This document shows, piece after piece, positions 7,284-16,237 of a stretch of 64,000 bases of DNA (position 1 is the first letter of the stretch; the number at the start of each line of letters is the position of its first letter). The stretch is from Verrucomicrobiota bacterium (GTDB lineage Bacteria > Verrucomicrobiota > Verrucomicrobiia > Verrucomicrobiales > Akkermansiaceae): the NCBI GenBank assembly GCA_026397725.1, contig JAPLUI010000228.1, forward strand, positions 62,001-126,000, in the 5' to 3' direction. Made by a program: the position numbers and the translations under genes. Below the pieces are notes generated by a model. It did no database searches, was not told where the DNA came from, and saw only the letters and a list, made by a program, of their open reading frames with translations.

Positions 7284-9500
7284 TCACTTGCCGGGAAGCT
7301 CCGCCGCTTCGATTTTGGCACCCTTGAGGAATTGGATGAAGCTATCCAATTCCTTGCGGAGCTTGGCCTGGTCTTCGGTCGTGACCCCGGCGGGCAGCGT
7401 TGGTCCGGTGCGGTCGATCAGCGAGCGGGCTTTCAGAAACAAGCCGAGCGCCTCCGCCGGTTTGCGCTCATTCCAAATCCGTTCCGCCCTAACCCGAAGA
7501 TGCCAGGCATGGAAATAGCGGATGCCGGTCCCTTCCCCCATCACGGCCGCGTTTTCAAACTCTGCCTCTGCCTCACGGTCCCTGCCGGCCAGACTCAGCA
7601 ACACCCCCAAGCGGCCGGCAATTCCGGCCCGCAAAACCCTCGCCACCTGTCCCAACGGGGCTCCGGACGGGAAACGGCACGAGTTCACCAACGTGTCACG
7701 GGCACTCCACAACGCCGCCATGGCCTCGCCGTCGCTCCGTTCGGATAGCAAGCGCTCGGCCTTGAGTTGCAGATAGGCGGCCTTTGAGTAGGCCGCCTTG
7801 AAGCCGGCCTCCATGCCCCCCTGGAGTCGGATCGCCCGGTCATACTCCTCCAGAGCCGCCGCCTCCCTGCCGACCAAACCTAGCAGATTGGCCCGGTTCA
7901 CCACGGGATCAGGATCAAACGGATTCAACAGTGAGGCCTCCCGGTAGTCGTCCAGGGCATGCTTCACCGCGGCTTCATCGATAGACCCCGGCGCGGATGC
8001 CGCCGCTTGCTGTTGATAGATCCGGGCCCGTTCCTGAAAGACCTTCTGCAACGGCCACCAGCGGATCGCCGCCGTGAGTGCCGCGATCCTGGACTCCGGG
8101 GAAAGCTCCGGGGGGGTGCCATAGCTGTCCGCCCACCTGACTGCGACCACCCGTGAGCCAGTCCAACCCAGTGGCAACAGCAGTGCCGCGCAGGCCAGGC
8201 CGCAGCCTGCAGCAACGACACCCGGCACCAGGGATCGAGCCCCCGTGGGTTTCCCCGCCTCACCGGTATGCGCGGTCCGGGCGAGACATATCCCAAGCAG
8301 CAAGGCGTTCGGCACCACATGAAGGACAAAGCAGAAGTTGGACTGCACCAGCATCCCGGCCAGGCCCGCCAGCCCGCCAAGGCGCCATGCATCCTCATTC
8401 GATGGCTTGCCGGAGGCCTCAGCAAACAACATCCGGATCACGGCGATCACCCCGAGACTGCCAATGAACAGGCCCAGCAATCCCGCGCCGGTAATCCCGT
8501 AATCCGTCGCCGCTTGCAGGATTTCATTGTGTACCTGCTCCGGTCGGGTCTCTCCGGGACCATGCATATCCCAGTCCCAGAACCGGTAGCATTCCCAACT
8601 GAAGCTGCGGCTGCCACCACCTTCCCACGGATGCTGACCAATACACTCCACCGCAATCCCGATCAGATGGAGCCTGAAGGTGTTGTCCAACATGACGTCC
8701 AGGCCTGCCGCCTGCTTCCTGGCTTCCTGGGCATCAGACCAACCTTGGAACAGGAATCCCACCACCACGCATCCTATCAGCGGCAGCGCCACAATCCCGG
8801 GCGCAAACCAGCGGGCACCCCGACGCTTGCCAATGATCAGGGCCAGCACTGCAAAGACCCCCAGCGCGCTTGCGGCCCCGCAGATCCCGCCACGGGAGCG
8901 GGTGAAATAAACCGCCACCATCCCCGCCACCGCAATCACTCCCCAGATCGCCCGCTCCGCCTTGCTGTAGCGTCCGAACAATGCCGCACCTCCTACCAGG
9001 CACGATGAGCCGATCAGAAAGTTCGCTCCATAGTTATAGTGTCCGAAGAATCCCGTGGGCAACGTGCTCATGCGGGAAGCAAGAACCGGTGCCAAGTCCG
9101 GATCCGCCACCTGCCGCGCCACCATCACCACGCTGGCCAGGACCAACAGTGCCAGCCCCCACACCAACACCCGCTCGGCGAGCGCATGCCCTTGCATGCT
9201 GCGGATCACGACGAAACTGCCCACCACCGCCGCTAACAGCAACATGTCCGCCATGCCGAACTCAGCCACCGGCGAAACCCATGCCCGCCAGCCAAACCAA
9301 GCCACCACCACCACCCCGAATGCCATCATGCCGCCGCCCGCAGCACGCGCTCGCCGCTGCCACAAGCCCGGCACCGCCGCCAACACGGCCAAGCCCAGCG
9401 CCAACAGCGCCGGCCCCCACGTCCAACAACTCAATTTCGGACCCAGCAGCACCGCCAGCCACACTGATACCACCAGAAGAAATGATGCGACAACGGTCAT
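7284..9500 (-). CDS. O-antigen ligase/polymerase family protein with TPR-like C-terminal half
   Basis: About 738 residues. The first 450 form a multi-span membrane region of the Wzy_C (O-antigen ligase/polymerase) family, with the periplasmic-loop motifs SRGG near 202-205 and HNE near 324-326, which are the hallmarks of bacterial ligases of this group. The last 280 residues are soluble, helical and TPR-like (for example NPFDPDPVVNRANLLGLVG and the EYDRAI repeats). The annotated ATG (MTVVASFLL) gives a normal first membrane helix; a TTG 15 codons upstream (9545) is the alternative. Such proteins join finished glycan to lipid A or protein, or polymerise repeat units. It is convergent with the exosortase operon and next to the initiating sugar transferase. 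Confidence 0.8.
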   Translation of the reverse strand: MTVVASFLLVVSVWLAVLLGPKLSCWTWGPALLALGLAVLAAVPGLWQRRARAAGGGMMAFGVVVVAWFGWRAWVSPVAEFGMADMLLLAAVVGSFVVIRSMQGHALAERVLVWGLALLVLASVVMVARQVADPDLAPVLASRMSTLPTGFFGHYNYGANFLIGSSCLVGGAALFGRYSKAERAIWGVIAVAGMVAVYFTRSRGGICGAASALGVFAVLALIIGKRRGARWFAPGIVALPLIGCVVVGFLFQGWSDAQEARKQAAGLDVMLDNTFRLHLIGIAVECIGQHPWEGGGSRSFSWECYRFWDWDMHGPGETRPEQVHNEILQAATDYGITGAGLLGLFIGSLGVIAVIRMLFAEASGKPSNEDAWRLGGLAGLAGMLVQSNFCFVLHVVPNALLLGICLARTAHTGEAGKPTGARSLVPGVVAAGCGLACAALLLPLGWTGSRVVAVRWADSYGTPPELSPESRIAALTAAIRWWPLQKVFQERARIYQQQAAASAPGSIDEAAVKHALDDYREASLLNPFDPDPVVNRANLLGLVGREAAALEEYDRAIRLQGGMEAGFKAAYSKAAYLQLKAERLLSERSDGEAMAALWSARDTLVNSCRFPSGAPLGQVARVLRAGIAGRLGVLLSLAGRDREAEAEFENAAVMGEGTGIRYFHAWHLRVRAERIWNERKPAEALGLFLKARSLIDRTGPTLPAGVTTEDQAKLRKELDSFIQFLKGAKIEAAELPGK

Positions 9501-9609
9501 GAGCTGGGAAATCGCGTGAGCTGCGGCCAACCGGAAGACTATCAAGCACAGGGATTTCGGTGCTTGCTCCCCGCCTCACGGAGTGCCGCGGGCCGGTACC
9601 TGTCCCGGC

Positions 9610-11016
9610 CTATTTCGCCCCTTTGCCGCTCAACACGGCGGGAATGGTTTGCAGCAGAATGCGAATATCCAGCCACAACGACCAGTTGTCGATATAGTGA
9701 AGGTCCATCTCAACCCACTCGTCGAAACTGGTGATCTTGTTGCGGCCGCCCACCTGCCACTCGCAGGTGATCCCCGGCTTGACGCTCAAGCGCCGCCGAT
9801 GCGCCCGCTCGCTGAAGGCCTCGACCTCATAGAGCGGCAACGGGCGCGGTCCCACCAGACTCATGTCGCCCCGGACCACATTGATCAATTGCGGCAACTC
9901 GTCGATGCTGAACCTGCGCAGCAGCGTGCCAAACGGGAACACCCGCGGATCATGCTCCAGCTTGAACACCGGCCCATCCATCTGGTTGCCGTGTTCCTCC
10001 TTGATCGCCTCTAGCAAGTCCCCCGCCCCGGGCACCATCGTCCGGAATTTCCAAATCCGGAACGGCTTGCCATAACGCCCGGCCCGCATTTGCGAAAACC
10101 ACACCGGCGCTTCAGGACTGGCCCAGCGCACCCCGATGTAGGCCAGCAACCACAGCGGCGACGAAGCCAAGATCAGCAACACCGCCCCCACCCGATCCAG
10201 CACTTCCTTGATCATCAATTCCCAGGACAGTTCCGGAGTCGAGCGCAACACCAACATTGGCTTCGCTCCCACCACATCAAAAACCGGACGCGCAATCCGG
10301 GTCTGAATGAACGAAGCGGAAATCCACGCTTCCACCCCCTGCAATTCACAGACTTCCACCGCCTGCGCCACCTTCTCAAATTCCGTATGTTTCGCCACGA
10401 ACAAAACCCGGCCCACCCCCTGGCTCTTGAGCAGGTCAAACATCTCCTCCACCCTGCGGGTAACGAAATCGAAGCGATCCACAATATTCCAATCCGCCAT
10501 GATCTCCCGATCCAGTTGCGCCAACCACTCGTCGATTTCCCTCCCGGAGCCGGCAATCACCACGCGTTCCTTGGTGGCTTCATCATTCCCCCGCCGCCGC
10601 AGCCAATAGGTCGTCACCCGATCCCGCACCAACAGCAGCACAAACACAAAAATCAGGCCGATTCCCAGAATCAACCGGCGTGCATCCATCCACTTTGCAA
10701 ACACCGCCACGGTGCCGATCATCAAGATGACCACGATTAATGCCCGCAACAATTGCCCCACCGCCGTCTTGGTCGTCTTTTGCCGCACTCGTTTGTAAAA
10801 CCCGAATTGCTCCAGCAACAGCGGCATGAATGGCACGCAAATGTATAAGAACCAATGCATCGACATCAGCAGCTCGTCCCCGGCAATGCCCATTCCCAGC
10901 GCGTAACGCACCACGTCTCGCATCACGCCCCCAATCCCGAACGCCAGCCACACCAACAACGCGTCCACTACCTGAAAGGCGTGGGTGATGAATACCTGTT
11001 TGCGACTGAGTATCAT
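9610..11016 (-). CDS. Polyprenyl-phosphate sugar-1-phosphate transferase (initiating glycosyltransferase)
   Basis: A 468-residue membrane protein of the exopolysaccharide biosynthesis polyprenyl glycosylphosphotransferase family. Four N-terminal membrane helices (about 10-150) are followed by a CoA-binding-like domain (about 150-250), a fifth helix (about 265-290), and the catalytic bacterial sugar transferase domain, marked by FRIWKFRTM, FSIDELPQL with its Asp-Glu pair, and SLVGPRPLP. It loads the first sugar phosphate onto undecaprenyl phosphate at the inner membrane. The ATG (MILSRKQVF) was chosen over a TTG 14 codons upstream because the extra residues are poor matches. It probably starts the repeat unit that the downstream glycosyltransferases extend. 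Confidence 0.88.
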   Translation of the reverse strand: MILSRKQVFITHAFQVVDALLVWLAFGIGGVMRDVVRYALGMGIAGDELLMSMHWFLYICVPFMPLLLEQFGFYKRVRQKTTKTAVGQLLRALIVVILMIGTVAVFAKWMDARRLILGIGLIFVFVLLLVRDRVTTYWLRRRGNDEATKERVVIAGSGREIDEWLAQLDREIMADWNIVDRFDFVTRRVEEMFDLLKSQGVGRVLFVAKHTEFEKVAQAVEVCELQGVEAWISASFIQTRIARPVFDVVGAKPMLVLRSTPELSWELMIKEVLDRVGAVLLILASSPLWLLAYIGVRWASPEAPVWFSQMRAGRYGKPFRIWKFRTMVPGAGDLLEAIKEEHGNQMDGPVFKLEHDPRVFPFGTLLRRFSIDELPQLINVVRGDMSLVGPRPLPLYEVEAFSERAHRRRLSVKPGITCEWQVGGRNKITSFDEWVEMDLHYIDNWSLWLDIRILLQTIPAVLSGKGAK

Positions 11017-11149
11017 GGGAAAACCGGGTAAGCGGGAACGCGCCGGAGAATTGCTCAAAATCCGGTTTCTGCAAGCACGGACAGCTCCTCCCCAAAAAAA
11101 AGATTTTCGGTGACTCGGTGAGCCAGCGGGACCGGTGTGGGGGGCTTTT

Positions 11150-12082
11150 CTAGCAGCATAACCGCTTCCCCGCGCCCCGCCATTTTCCGAGCCGGCCCCG
11201 CCAACCGTCTCGCGCCGCCGTCCAGATCAGCGGCAGGCGCTGGCTGCCATCGAGCCACGCGGTGGCGAGCGCGTAGGTGAGCGCCATCCCGCAGGCCCGC
11301 ACCCCGCCGGCCTGACGCCGCTTGAGCCACACCATGTTGCGGACTTTGTAGTAAAGCTTCCAATCCGCGAGACCCCGCTCGAAGAAAAAGTTTTTGCCGA
11401 GGACTTGCCAGTGGACGAGGTGTTCCGGGCCGGGGTGATCCAGCACCGCGTGGGTCACGGCTTCCTGTGCAAAGCCGGCCTGCTCGATGCGCCACGGATA
11501 CTCCTCATCCTCGCCGCGGATGAACAGGTCGCCGTTCACCGGACCGACGCTCTCGCGGACTTCGCGGGGCACCAGGGCACCCGTCCAGATGATCCGGCTC
11601 CGCACGCAAGCTCCCGGCGGCATGTCCTCCAGTGAGTTCACCAAGCGCCAGCCGCCTTTGCCGTCGGCCACCTGCAGCGGCCAGGTGAAACGACCCGTCT
11701 GCGGGTCGATCTGCAAGGCGTGCCGCACGACCATCGGGTCCCACGGCTTCTCCAGCAGCGCCGCCAGCGCGCCTGCCCGTGGCCACGAATCATCATCCAG
11801 AATCCACACCGCAGCCGCGCCCCGGGCCATGGCCAGGTCCATCGCTGCCTCCACTCCGCCGGCATTGCCGCGGTTCTCCGGCATCCGGTGTACCACCAAC
11901 TCGAACGGCAAGGAGTTCATCGCCTCCATCGCCGCCACCGTGTCGTCGGTGGACCCGTTGTCCGCCACCACCACCCACTCCGGCGGCCGCGTCTGGGCGG
12001 CCAGCGCCCTGACACAACCCACCGCCGCAGCCGCGCGATTCATCGTCGCAAACACGGCCGCTATGGAGATGGGGGCAGACAT
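11150..12082 (-). CDS. Glycosyltransferase family 2 (galactofuranosyl/rhamnosyl-transferase-like)
   Basis: A 310-residue cytoplasmic GT-A enzyme. The N-terminus MSAPISIAAVFATMNR leads into the nucleotide-binding fold, with DNGSTDDTV near residue 41 and the metal-binding acidic motif WILDDDSWP near 91. The C-terminal half, with GEDEEYPWR and the HWQVLGKNFF region, resembles GlfT/RfbN-type enzymes. In-frame codons upstream of this ATG fall in a leader shared with another glycosyltransferase, so they are not counted as coding. Donor and acceptor are unknown; a UDP-galactofuranose donor would fit the mutase gene at the far end of the locus, but this is only inference. Confidence 0.8.
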   Translation of the reverse strand: MSAPISIAAVFATMNRAAAAVGCVRALAAQTRPPEWVVVADNGSTDDTVAAMEAMNSLPFELVVHRMPENRGNAGGVEAAMDLAMARGAAAVWILDDDSWPRAGALAALLEKPWDPMVVRHALQIDPQTGRFTWPLQVADGKGGWRLVNSLEDMPPGACVRSRIIWTGALVPREVRESVGPVNGDLFIRGEDEEYPWRIEQAGFAQEAVTHAVLDHPGPEHLVHWQVLGKNFFFERGLADWKLYYKVRNMVWLKRRQAGGVRACGMALTYALATAWLDGSQRLPLIWTAARDGWRGRLGKWRGAGKRLCC

Positions 12083-12146
12083 GTGTGTCGGGGTTTCGGT
12101 AAGAGCGCAAGGATCTGTCGCTTCGCACGGGTTCTTGCCATCTTCT
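12083..12146 (-). promoter_or_regulatory. Conserved 5' leader, copy 1
   Basis: The bases just upstream of this glycosyltransferase start match those upstream of the GT4-GT4 fusion gene (20655-20718) almost without gaps. Shared blocks on the plus strand are GTCGG, TTTCGGTA (12094-12101), AAGGATC (12109-12115) and GTCGCT (12117-12122), with equal spacing in both copies. It could be a repeated promoter or leader, or a repeat element. The likeness is seen; the role is inferred. Confidence 0.5.
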
Positions 12147-12147
12147 C

Positions 12148-13047
12148 TTACCGCCCACCAGCACCACCGAGCCGCAGGCAATCGAACCCCCGCAGCACCG
12201 TCTTCCACCCCCGCGCCATGATCCACAACACCCCATCCGACAGACCGTTCAGATAGGGATCCTCAAACATCGTGATGCCATAAGCCCGCCGGATCGCCCG
12301 CGACTCCACATGCTGCCGCTCTGCCGCCAGAATGCCATCCATGTCCCGCGTTTTCCCCAAGTGCCGCTGTGAGGCATTTGCCCCGTGCAGGCGGAAATCC
12401 GCCACCACCACCGGAGCCACCTCGAAGGTTTTCCCAGCCGCCGCCAAGCGCGCGTAGAACTCCCCGTCCATCACATAGTGGAAATCCTCCCGCAAGCGAT
12501 ACCCTTGCGCGAGCACCGTCTCCCGCCGGAAAAACGCCGCCGTCGAGCCCACATAACAATGATGATATAGATGCACGAATGCCGACCACCGCAGCGCCTT
12601 CACCCGCCGCAGGAACTCCCCCGTCTCATTCACAAAATCCCAAGCCCCATAGACCACATCGGCCGTGGATTGGTTCAAGTGCTCCAGCATCGCGGCCAGC
12701 GCTCCCGGCTTGAGGCGATCATCCGCATTCAACCACATCACCCAGTCACCCGTCGCTCGCTCAAAGCCCTTGTTGATTGCATCAGACATCCCGCGGTCCG
12801 GCGCCTGAAGCCATTCCGCGTGGGGAAAACCCGCCGCCACCTCCGCGCTGTCGTCGCTCGAGCCGCCATCCATCACGAGGTGCTCAAGCGTCACCCCCTG
12901 CGGCGCGGCCTCGCTCCAGGTGCGCGAGCGTCTCGCCCGCGTGCCGTCCGGATCCAACCTCTCTCCCGCCTGGGTGGCCACACTCTGCAAGCACTCGCCC
13001 AAATAGCGCCCGTAGTTCAAATTCGGGGTGATGATGGTGAAGTCCAT
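12148..13047 (-). CDS. Glycosyltransferase family 2 with a palindromic in-frame insertion
   Basis: A 299-residue GT2 enzyme beginning MDFTIITPNLNYGRYL. It shows VMDGGSSDDS near residue 58 and the acidic metal-binding motif MWLNADDRLKPGAL near 104, followed by the acceptor-side MDGEFYARL and DFRLHGANASQR blocks. It is a paralogue of the GT2 gene at 22111-22932, which aligns along nearly its whole length except for residues 28-50, present only here. That 23-residue stretch carries a DNA palindrome and looks like an inserted repeat. A GAGGGA ribosome-binding site precedes the ATG. It follows the GT61 gene by 4 bases. Donor sugar unknown. Confidence 0.83.
   Translation of the reverse strand: MDFTIITPNLNYGRYLGECLQSVATQAGERLDPDGTRARRSRTWSEAAPQGVTLEHLVMDGGSSDDSAEVAAGFPHAEWLQAPDRGMSDAINKGFERATGDWVMWLNADDRLKPGALAAMLEHLNQSTADVVYGAWDFVNETGEFLRRVKALRWSAFVHLYHHCYVGSTAAFFRRETVLAQGYRLREDFHYVMDGEFYARLAAAGKTFEVAPVVVADFRLHGANASQRHLGKTRDMDGILAAERQHVESRAIRRAYGITMFEDPYLNGLSDGVLWIMARGWKTVLRGFDCLRLGGAGGR
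12898..12966 (-). repeat. In-frame 69-bp palindromic insertion inside a GT2 gene
   Basis: These 69 bases encode residues 28-50 (starting GERLDPDGTRARR and ending WSEAAPQ). The paralogue at 22111-22932 goes straight from its AAQE to GVTFEHLVMD, so the block is extra here. It contains the hairpin GCGAG-CGT-CTCGC (12924-12936) and is Arg-rich and GC-rich, unlike its surroundings. Its length is a multiple of three and the reading frame is kept. Confidence 0.7.
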
Positions 13048-13051
13048 CGGG

Positions 13052-14194
13052 CTATCCCTCCTGCCCCCAAGCTAGGACCCGCTGGAGCAGATCTGAAGTC
13101 AATATGAGATTGCCACGCGAGTCAGCCGGACACAAAAGAACCTCATGCCGATGACCGAGCACCAGTGAGATCGCCTCGTAACAACCGTTGCGAAACGTCC
13201 TCGGCATCAACTCCAAAACGCGGACTCCAATGGGTGCCCAAAGCAGATTGGTCATCCCAGCTCCGTGCAATCCGACGATCACCCGCGCATCCCTGAAGGT
13301 CTCGATTTGCTCTCGAAAGGATAGTTCTCCAGGTTCCAAAACATCCCAACCCTCGGCTGCGAGCACCCGCTCAATATCATTCATATTCGTGAGATCACGT
13401 TTGGTGCCTCGACGTGAGACAAAAATCTTCCGGTGCCCGCTGCCCCCCTCCGAGGGCAGACCATAGACATCCCTCAGCCACTTCATTCCCAAGGGATTAG
13501 CACAACCGCTCAACACCATTGGCCCGGCAAACCAATAGTTCTCGATTTCCAGGTGCCTGCCCTCCGTCACACGAACCCGTTCCCACAAACCGAGCAACTT
13601 CAGGCTGTCCTGGGCAAAAGCAGCCATACCAGAAGGGACCAGAATGCCGGTTTCAGCAGGAAAGAAGGGCAGATAAATCAAGCGCGTCAAACCATCGGTA
13701 ATCCAGTGATAGTAATTCGTCCCGCGGTTCCACCTCGACCCCAGAGAAGTCCAGTCTCCTGCAAACTCCTGTGCCTTTTCACCGCCACGCGGATTCCATA
13801 CCGGATCGCCGTATGCCTGTTGACCATACATGGCCTCATAACAGGCCCGTCCCGCTGCATCAACATGAATCCATGATGATCCCACAAGATGTGCCGAATC
13901 GCGTCGGGTCCACAGTGCCGCCCATGAAGCAAACTCCGCCTGCCCTAGCCCGCAGGCAACAATTTCGGACCCCTCCCGCAAGGCCGGCAGCATCTGACCA
14001 TCCGCCATCACGCCACCCTCTACCCGCCCCTGCTCAAGCTCCGTCTTCTCGCGGAAAACACCTCGCGGAACCCCTCCCCTCTCTGGACCTGGACCACACC
14101 AAGATCTCCAGCGTCTCAACACCGGAAAGGCGAGCCGTTGCAGGGTTTGCTTCAGCCAAGCCCGCCTCCCCGGAAACATTTCCATAATCAACAT
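13052..14194 (-). CDS. Glycosyltransferase family 61 (DUF563) protein
   Basis: A 380-residue protein. The DUF563/GT61 signature is clear: NYYHWITDGLTRLIYLP near residue 162, RKIFVSRRG near 260, and the C-terminal ARVIVGLHGAGMTNLLWAP near 303, the donor-binding segment of the family. Known GT61 members transfer xylose, arabinose or N-acetylglucosamine; in bacteria they are common in capsule and exopolysaccharide clusters. The ATG (MLIMEMFPG) with GGAACG upstream was preferred to TTG/GTG codons 10-11 residues earlier. It is close-spaced (4 bases) with the next GT2 gene, so co-transcription is likely. Substrate not readable from sequence. Confidence 0.82.
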   Translation of the reverse strand: MLIMEMFPGRRAWLKQTLQRLAFPVLRRWRSWCGPGPERGGVPRGVFREKTELEQGRVEGGVMADGQMLPALREGSEIVACGLGQAEFASWAALWTRRDSAHLVGSSWIHVDAAGRACYEAMYGQQAYGDPVWNPRGGEKAQEFAGDWTSLGSRWNRGTNYYHWITDGLTRLIYLPFFPAETGILVPSGMAAFAQDSLKLLGLWERVRVTEGRHLEIENYWFAGPMVLSGCANPLGMKWLRDVYGLPSEGGSGHRKIFVSRRGTKRDLTNMNDIERVLAAEGWDVLEPGELSFREQIETFRDARVIVGLHGAGMTNLLWAPIGVRVLELMPRTFRNGCYEAISLVLGHRHEVLLCPADSRGNLILTSDLLQRVLAWGQEG

Positions 14195-14524
14195 AACTCG
14201 TTCCAGCCGCTCGCACCGTTCCACCAATCCCCTGCCCCAAGGCGGTTGAAATCCGGCCGGATCAAACCGGCGTCATCTTCCGCCTGCCGCGCCCCCGGCA
14301 TCACCGCCCGGCTTTCAAGGCCAAGCAATCGGCACCCACGACATAACAAGCCGCTGTCGCGGGCGAAAAATCCGCCCCGCCGCCAAACGCCACCGGGGTG
14401 CAGGTGAGCCAGCGCATGGGGGCAAGAGGTTTGTCATAGGTTATCGGTTATGAGTGAAGAGCATGCAATGCACGCAGATTGGCGCACCCATAACCCATAA
14501 CCCATAACCGCGGCGCAGCCGCCC
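14195..14524. other. Gene-free stretch with a GGTTAT/CCCATAA inverted repeat
   Basis: About 330 bases without a supported gene. The part near 14230-14400 shows nothing I recognise. At 14439-14456 the sequence GGTTATCGGTTATGAGTG faces CACCCATAA followed by CCCATAA units (14485-14509), forming an imperfect inverted repeat around a 28-base loop. CCCATAA is repeated three times in tandem (14487-14507). It has the look of a short mobile or REP-like repeat placed between genes. Confidence 0.5.
14439..14509. repeat. Imperfect inverted repeat with three CCCATAA units
   Basis: The left arm 14439-14456 and the right arm 14485-14509 can pair through GGTTAT/ATAACC and CACTC-like bases. The right arm holds three tandem CCCATAA copies. 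No other copy was found in this window. A REP-like element or transcript end is possible. Confidence 0.45.
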
Positions 14525-15295
14525 TCACTTGGTGAAAATCACATTGCAGTTCGCGCCGTAGCGGAGGAGCTTGGGGAAACGTCGAAACAACCCGCTGTCC
14601 CAGCGTTGCACCGTCCGGGAGATACCACCGAATCGATCCGACAGCGCCTTCATCGGATAGCCGAGCAAGTTGAACACCTGCACGTCACACTTGGCGAAAC
14701 CCTTGCTCATGCCCTCGAATTGCGACAGATACAGATTGCTCTCGTCGCCCAATTCATGACGCGCCATGTGCACCGCGCGAACCGCCGCCACCAGCAGATT
14801 GTGCCCCAGCGGCTCAAAGATGAACACCAGGCGCCCGCCGGGCTTGAGCACCCGCAACGCCTCCCGGCACAATTTGTCAGGAGCATGCGCCAGGTGATGC
14901 AGCGCCGCCTGCCCCCACACCAAATCGAACGACTCCGCCGCGTACGCCGACAAGTCAAACGCGTCGCCGGCCACATAGGAAAGTCCGGGCAGTCGCTTGC
15001 ACATTGCGTCAATTTCGGGGCCGGCGGCCTGGTACAAATCCAAGCCGATGACCGCCGCCTGTGGAAACGTCTCCGCCAGCATGGCCGCCAGCTTACCGCA
15101 ACCACCGCAGATCTCCAAGGCCTGCTTCCCGCTCAGGTCAATCCGGCACAGCTCGCCGTAGCCAGCCACAAACAAGGGACGATCGGACGGCGGAAAACCA
15201 CCGACCGCCGGCAACATCGCCTCGGCTCGTGGATTCGCGCCATCAGCGGGATGGGATAATGTGAGTGGCATCGGTATTGCGGTTCCGTGGAACAT
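14525..15295 (-). CDS. Class I SAM-dependent methyltransferase
   Basis: A 256-residue protein with a standard Rossmann methyltransferase core: the SAM-binding motif I is ALEICGGCGKLAA near residue 60, the acidic end of strand beta2 is VIGLDLYQAAG near 82, the motif around DLVWGQAALHHLA lies near 126, and LRVLKPGGRLVFIFEP near 148 is the post-core strand. It is close to methyltransferase domain 11/25 proteins found in glycan and lipid clusters. Two ATGs (15295 and 15271) are possible; neither has a strong ribosome-binding site. It follows the FkbM gene by 18 bases. The methyl acceptor is unknown; a sugar hydroxyl or lipid carrier product is plausible. Confidence 0.78.
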   Translation of the reverse strand: MFHGTAIPMPLTLSHPADGANPRAEAMLPAVGGFPPSDRPLFVAGYGELCRIDLSGKQALEICGGCGKLAAMLAETFPQAAVIGLDLYQAAGPEIDAMCKRLPGLSYVAGDAFDLSAYAAESFDLVWGQAALHHLAHAPDKLCREALRVLKPGGRLVFIFEPLGHNLLVAAVRAVHMARHELGDESNLYLSQFEGMSKGFAKCDVQVFNLLGYPMKALSDRFGGISRTVQRWDSGLFRRFPKLLRYGANCNVIFTK

Positions 15296-15313
15296 GTTGG
15301 AAGGTCGGAGACC

Positions 15314-16075
15314 TCACCCTTTCGCTCTGGCATAGATGTCCCCGAAAAGTTGGTTCTCGCCCGCGAACTCATCGATCACCACCAGCATGGAGTCCAACGT
15401 CCGCCATTGCGGACGGGACCACCGCATGCTCTCGCCCCAGCTCAGATTGAACTCATAGTCACCCAAGCTCGCAAGCTGCCGCAAACACGCTCGCGCGTTC
15501 TCCGGCAACTCCGGGGTGTACTCAATGGATAGCGCCGGCACCGCCTGGGACAAGCCTGCGATCACCTCGGACTCATATCCTTCAACATCGATCTTGATGA
15601 AATTCGGCATGCCGTGAGCTGCGATGAGTTCATCAAGCGTGGTCACCGTCACTTCCACCTCGCGGTCCCAACGGGCTGCGGCGAAGCGGCCCGAGCCGGT
15701 GGTCTCATCGATGAACGCTTGCGACAAGGTCGAGAGCACATGGTCGGGCGAGAGGTGGAGCTTGGCGCGGCCGGGCACCCTGCCCACTGCAGCTTGGACC
15801 AAGCGGATGTCCTCACTGCCACCGAAGTCTTTCGTTAGCTTGTGGAAACAGGCCGGCTGCGGTTCGACTGCGATCACCTTGCATCCCAAGTTCCGGAAAC
15901 ACCGCGTCCGGTTGCCAAGGTTGGCTCCTATGTCAAAACACAAGTCGCCGGGAGCCAGAAACACCCGATAGAAAGCGCCAAACAATTCCGCCTCCTTGCG
16001 CTCTCGCCCAGCCCTCCCAAGGCGCCAGGCAAGCGCGGGGGGTGTCAACGCGTGAATGATTCTATCCAATTTCAT
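15314..16075 (-). CDS. FkbM family methyltransferase
   Basis: A 253-residue SAM-dependent O-methyltransferase of the FkbM family. Motif I is LCFDIGANLGNRTRCF near residue 48, the beta2 acidic site is VIAVEPQPAC near 70, and the family's characteristic FIKIDVEGYE lies near 168. The ATG (MKLDRIIHAL) was selected because the preceding in-frame codons fall in an intergenic repeat region. FkbM enzymes methylate hydroxyls on macrolides and, often, on sugars in surface glycan clusters. It lies between the fucosyltransferase and another methyltransferase, so methylation of the same glycan is a fair inference. Confidence 0.85.
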   Translation of the reverse strand: MKLDRIIHALTPPALAWRLGRAGRERKEAELFGAFYRVFLAPGDLCFDIGANLGNRTRCFRNLGCKVIAVEPQPACFHKLTKDFGGSEDIRLVQAAVGRVPGRAKLHLSPDHVLSTLSQAFIDETTGSGRFAAARWDREVEVTVTTLDELIAAHGMPNFIKIDVEGYESEVIAGLSQAVPALSIEYTPELPENARACLRQLASLGDYEFNLSWGESMRWSRPQWRTLDSMLVVIDEFAGENQLFGDIYARAKG

Positions 16076-16126
16076 CGCGCGGGTTCCTTCCCTTCCGTTG
16101 CACCGCAGGCACGCGTCTCGCGCCAG

Positions 16127-16233
16127 CACTGGTCCGCCCGCCTGGGCGGTGCCAAGGCTCGGTTCATGAGCTGCATACGGGCAGTCTCGCCCACAGGGGC
16201 AGTCACGGCGCGGCGCGGCCGCCGCGCCCTACC
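16127..16233. repeat. Intergenic GC-rich palindromic element, 5'-shortened copy
   Basis: These 107 bases match the right 107 bases of the full copy at 17111-17244 at equal length, including the start CACTGGTCCGCCCG and the end GGCCGCCGCGCCCTACC. The left hairpin of the full copy is missing. It lies between the FkbM and fucosyltransferase genes, ending 4 bases before the latter's stop codon. Confidence 0.75.
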
Positions 16234-16237
16234 GGGG

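Noticed and set aside
14485..14509. Tandem CCCATAA units as a possible CRISPR or satellite array
   Set aside because: Only three 7-base units without spacers. They are part of a short inverted repeat and not an array.
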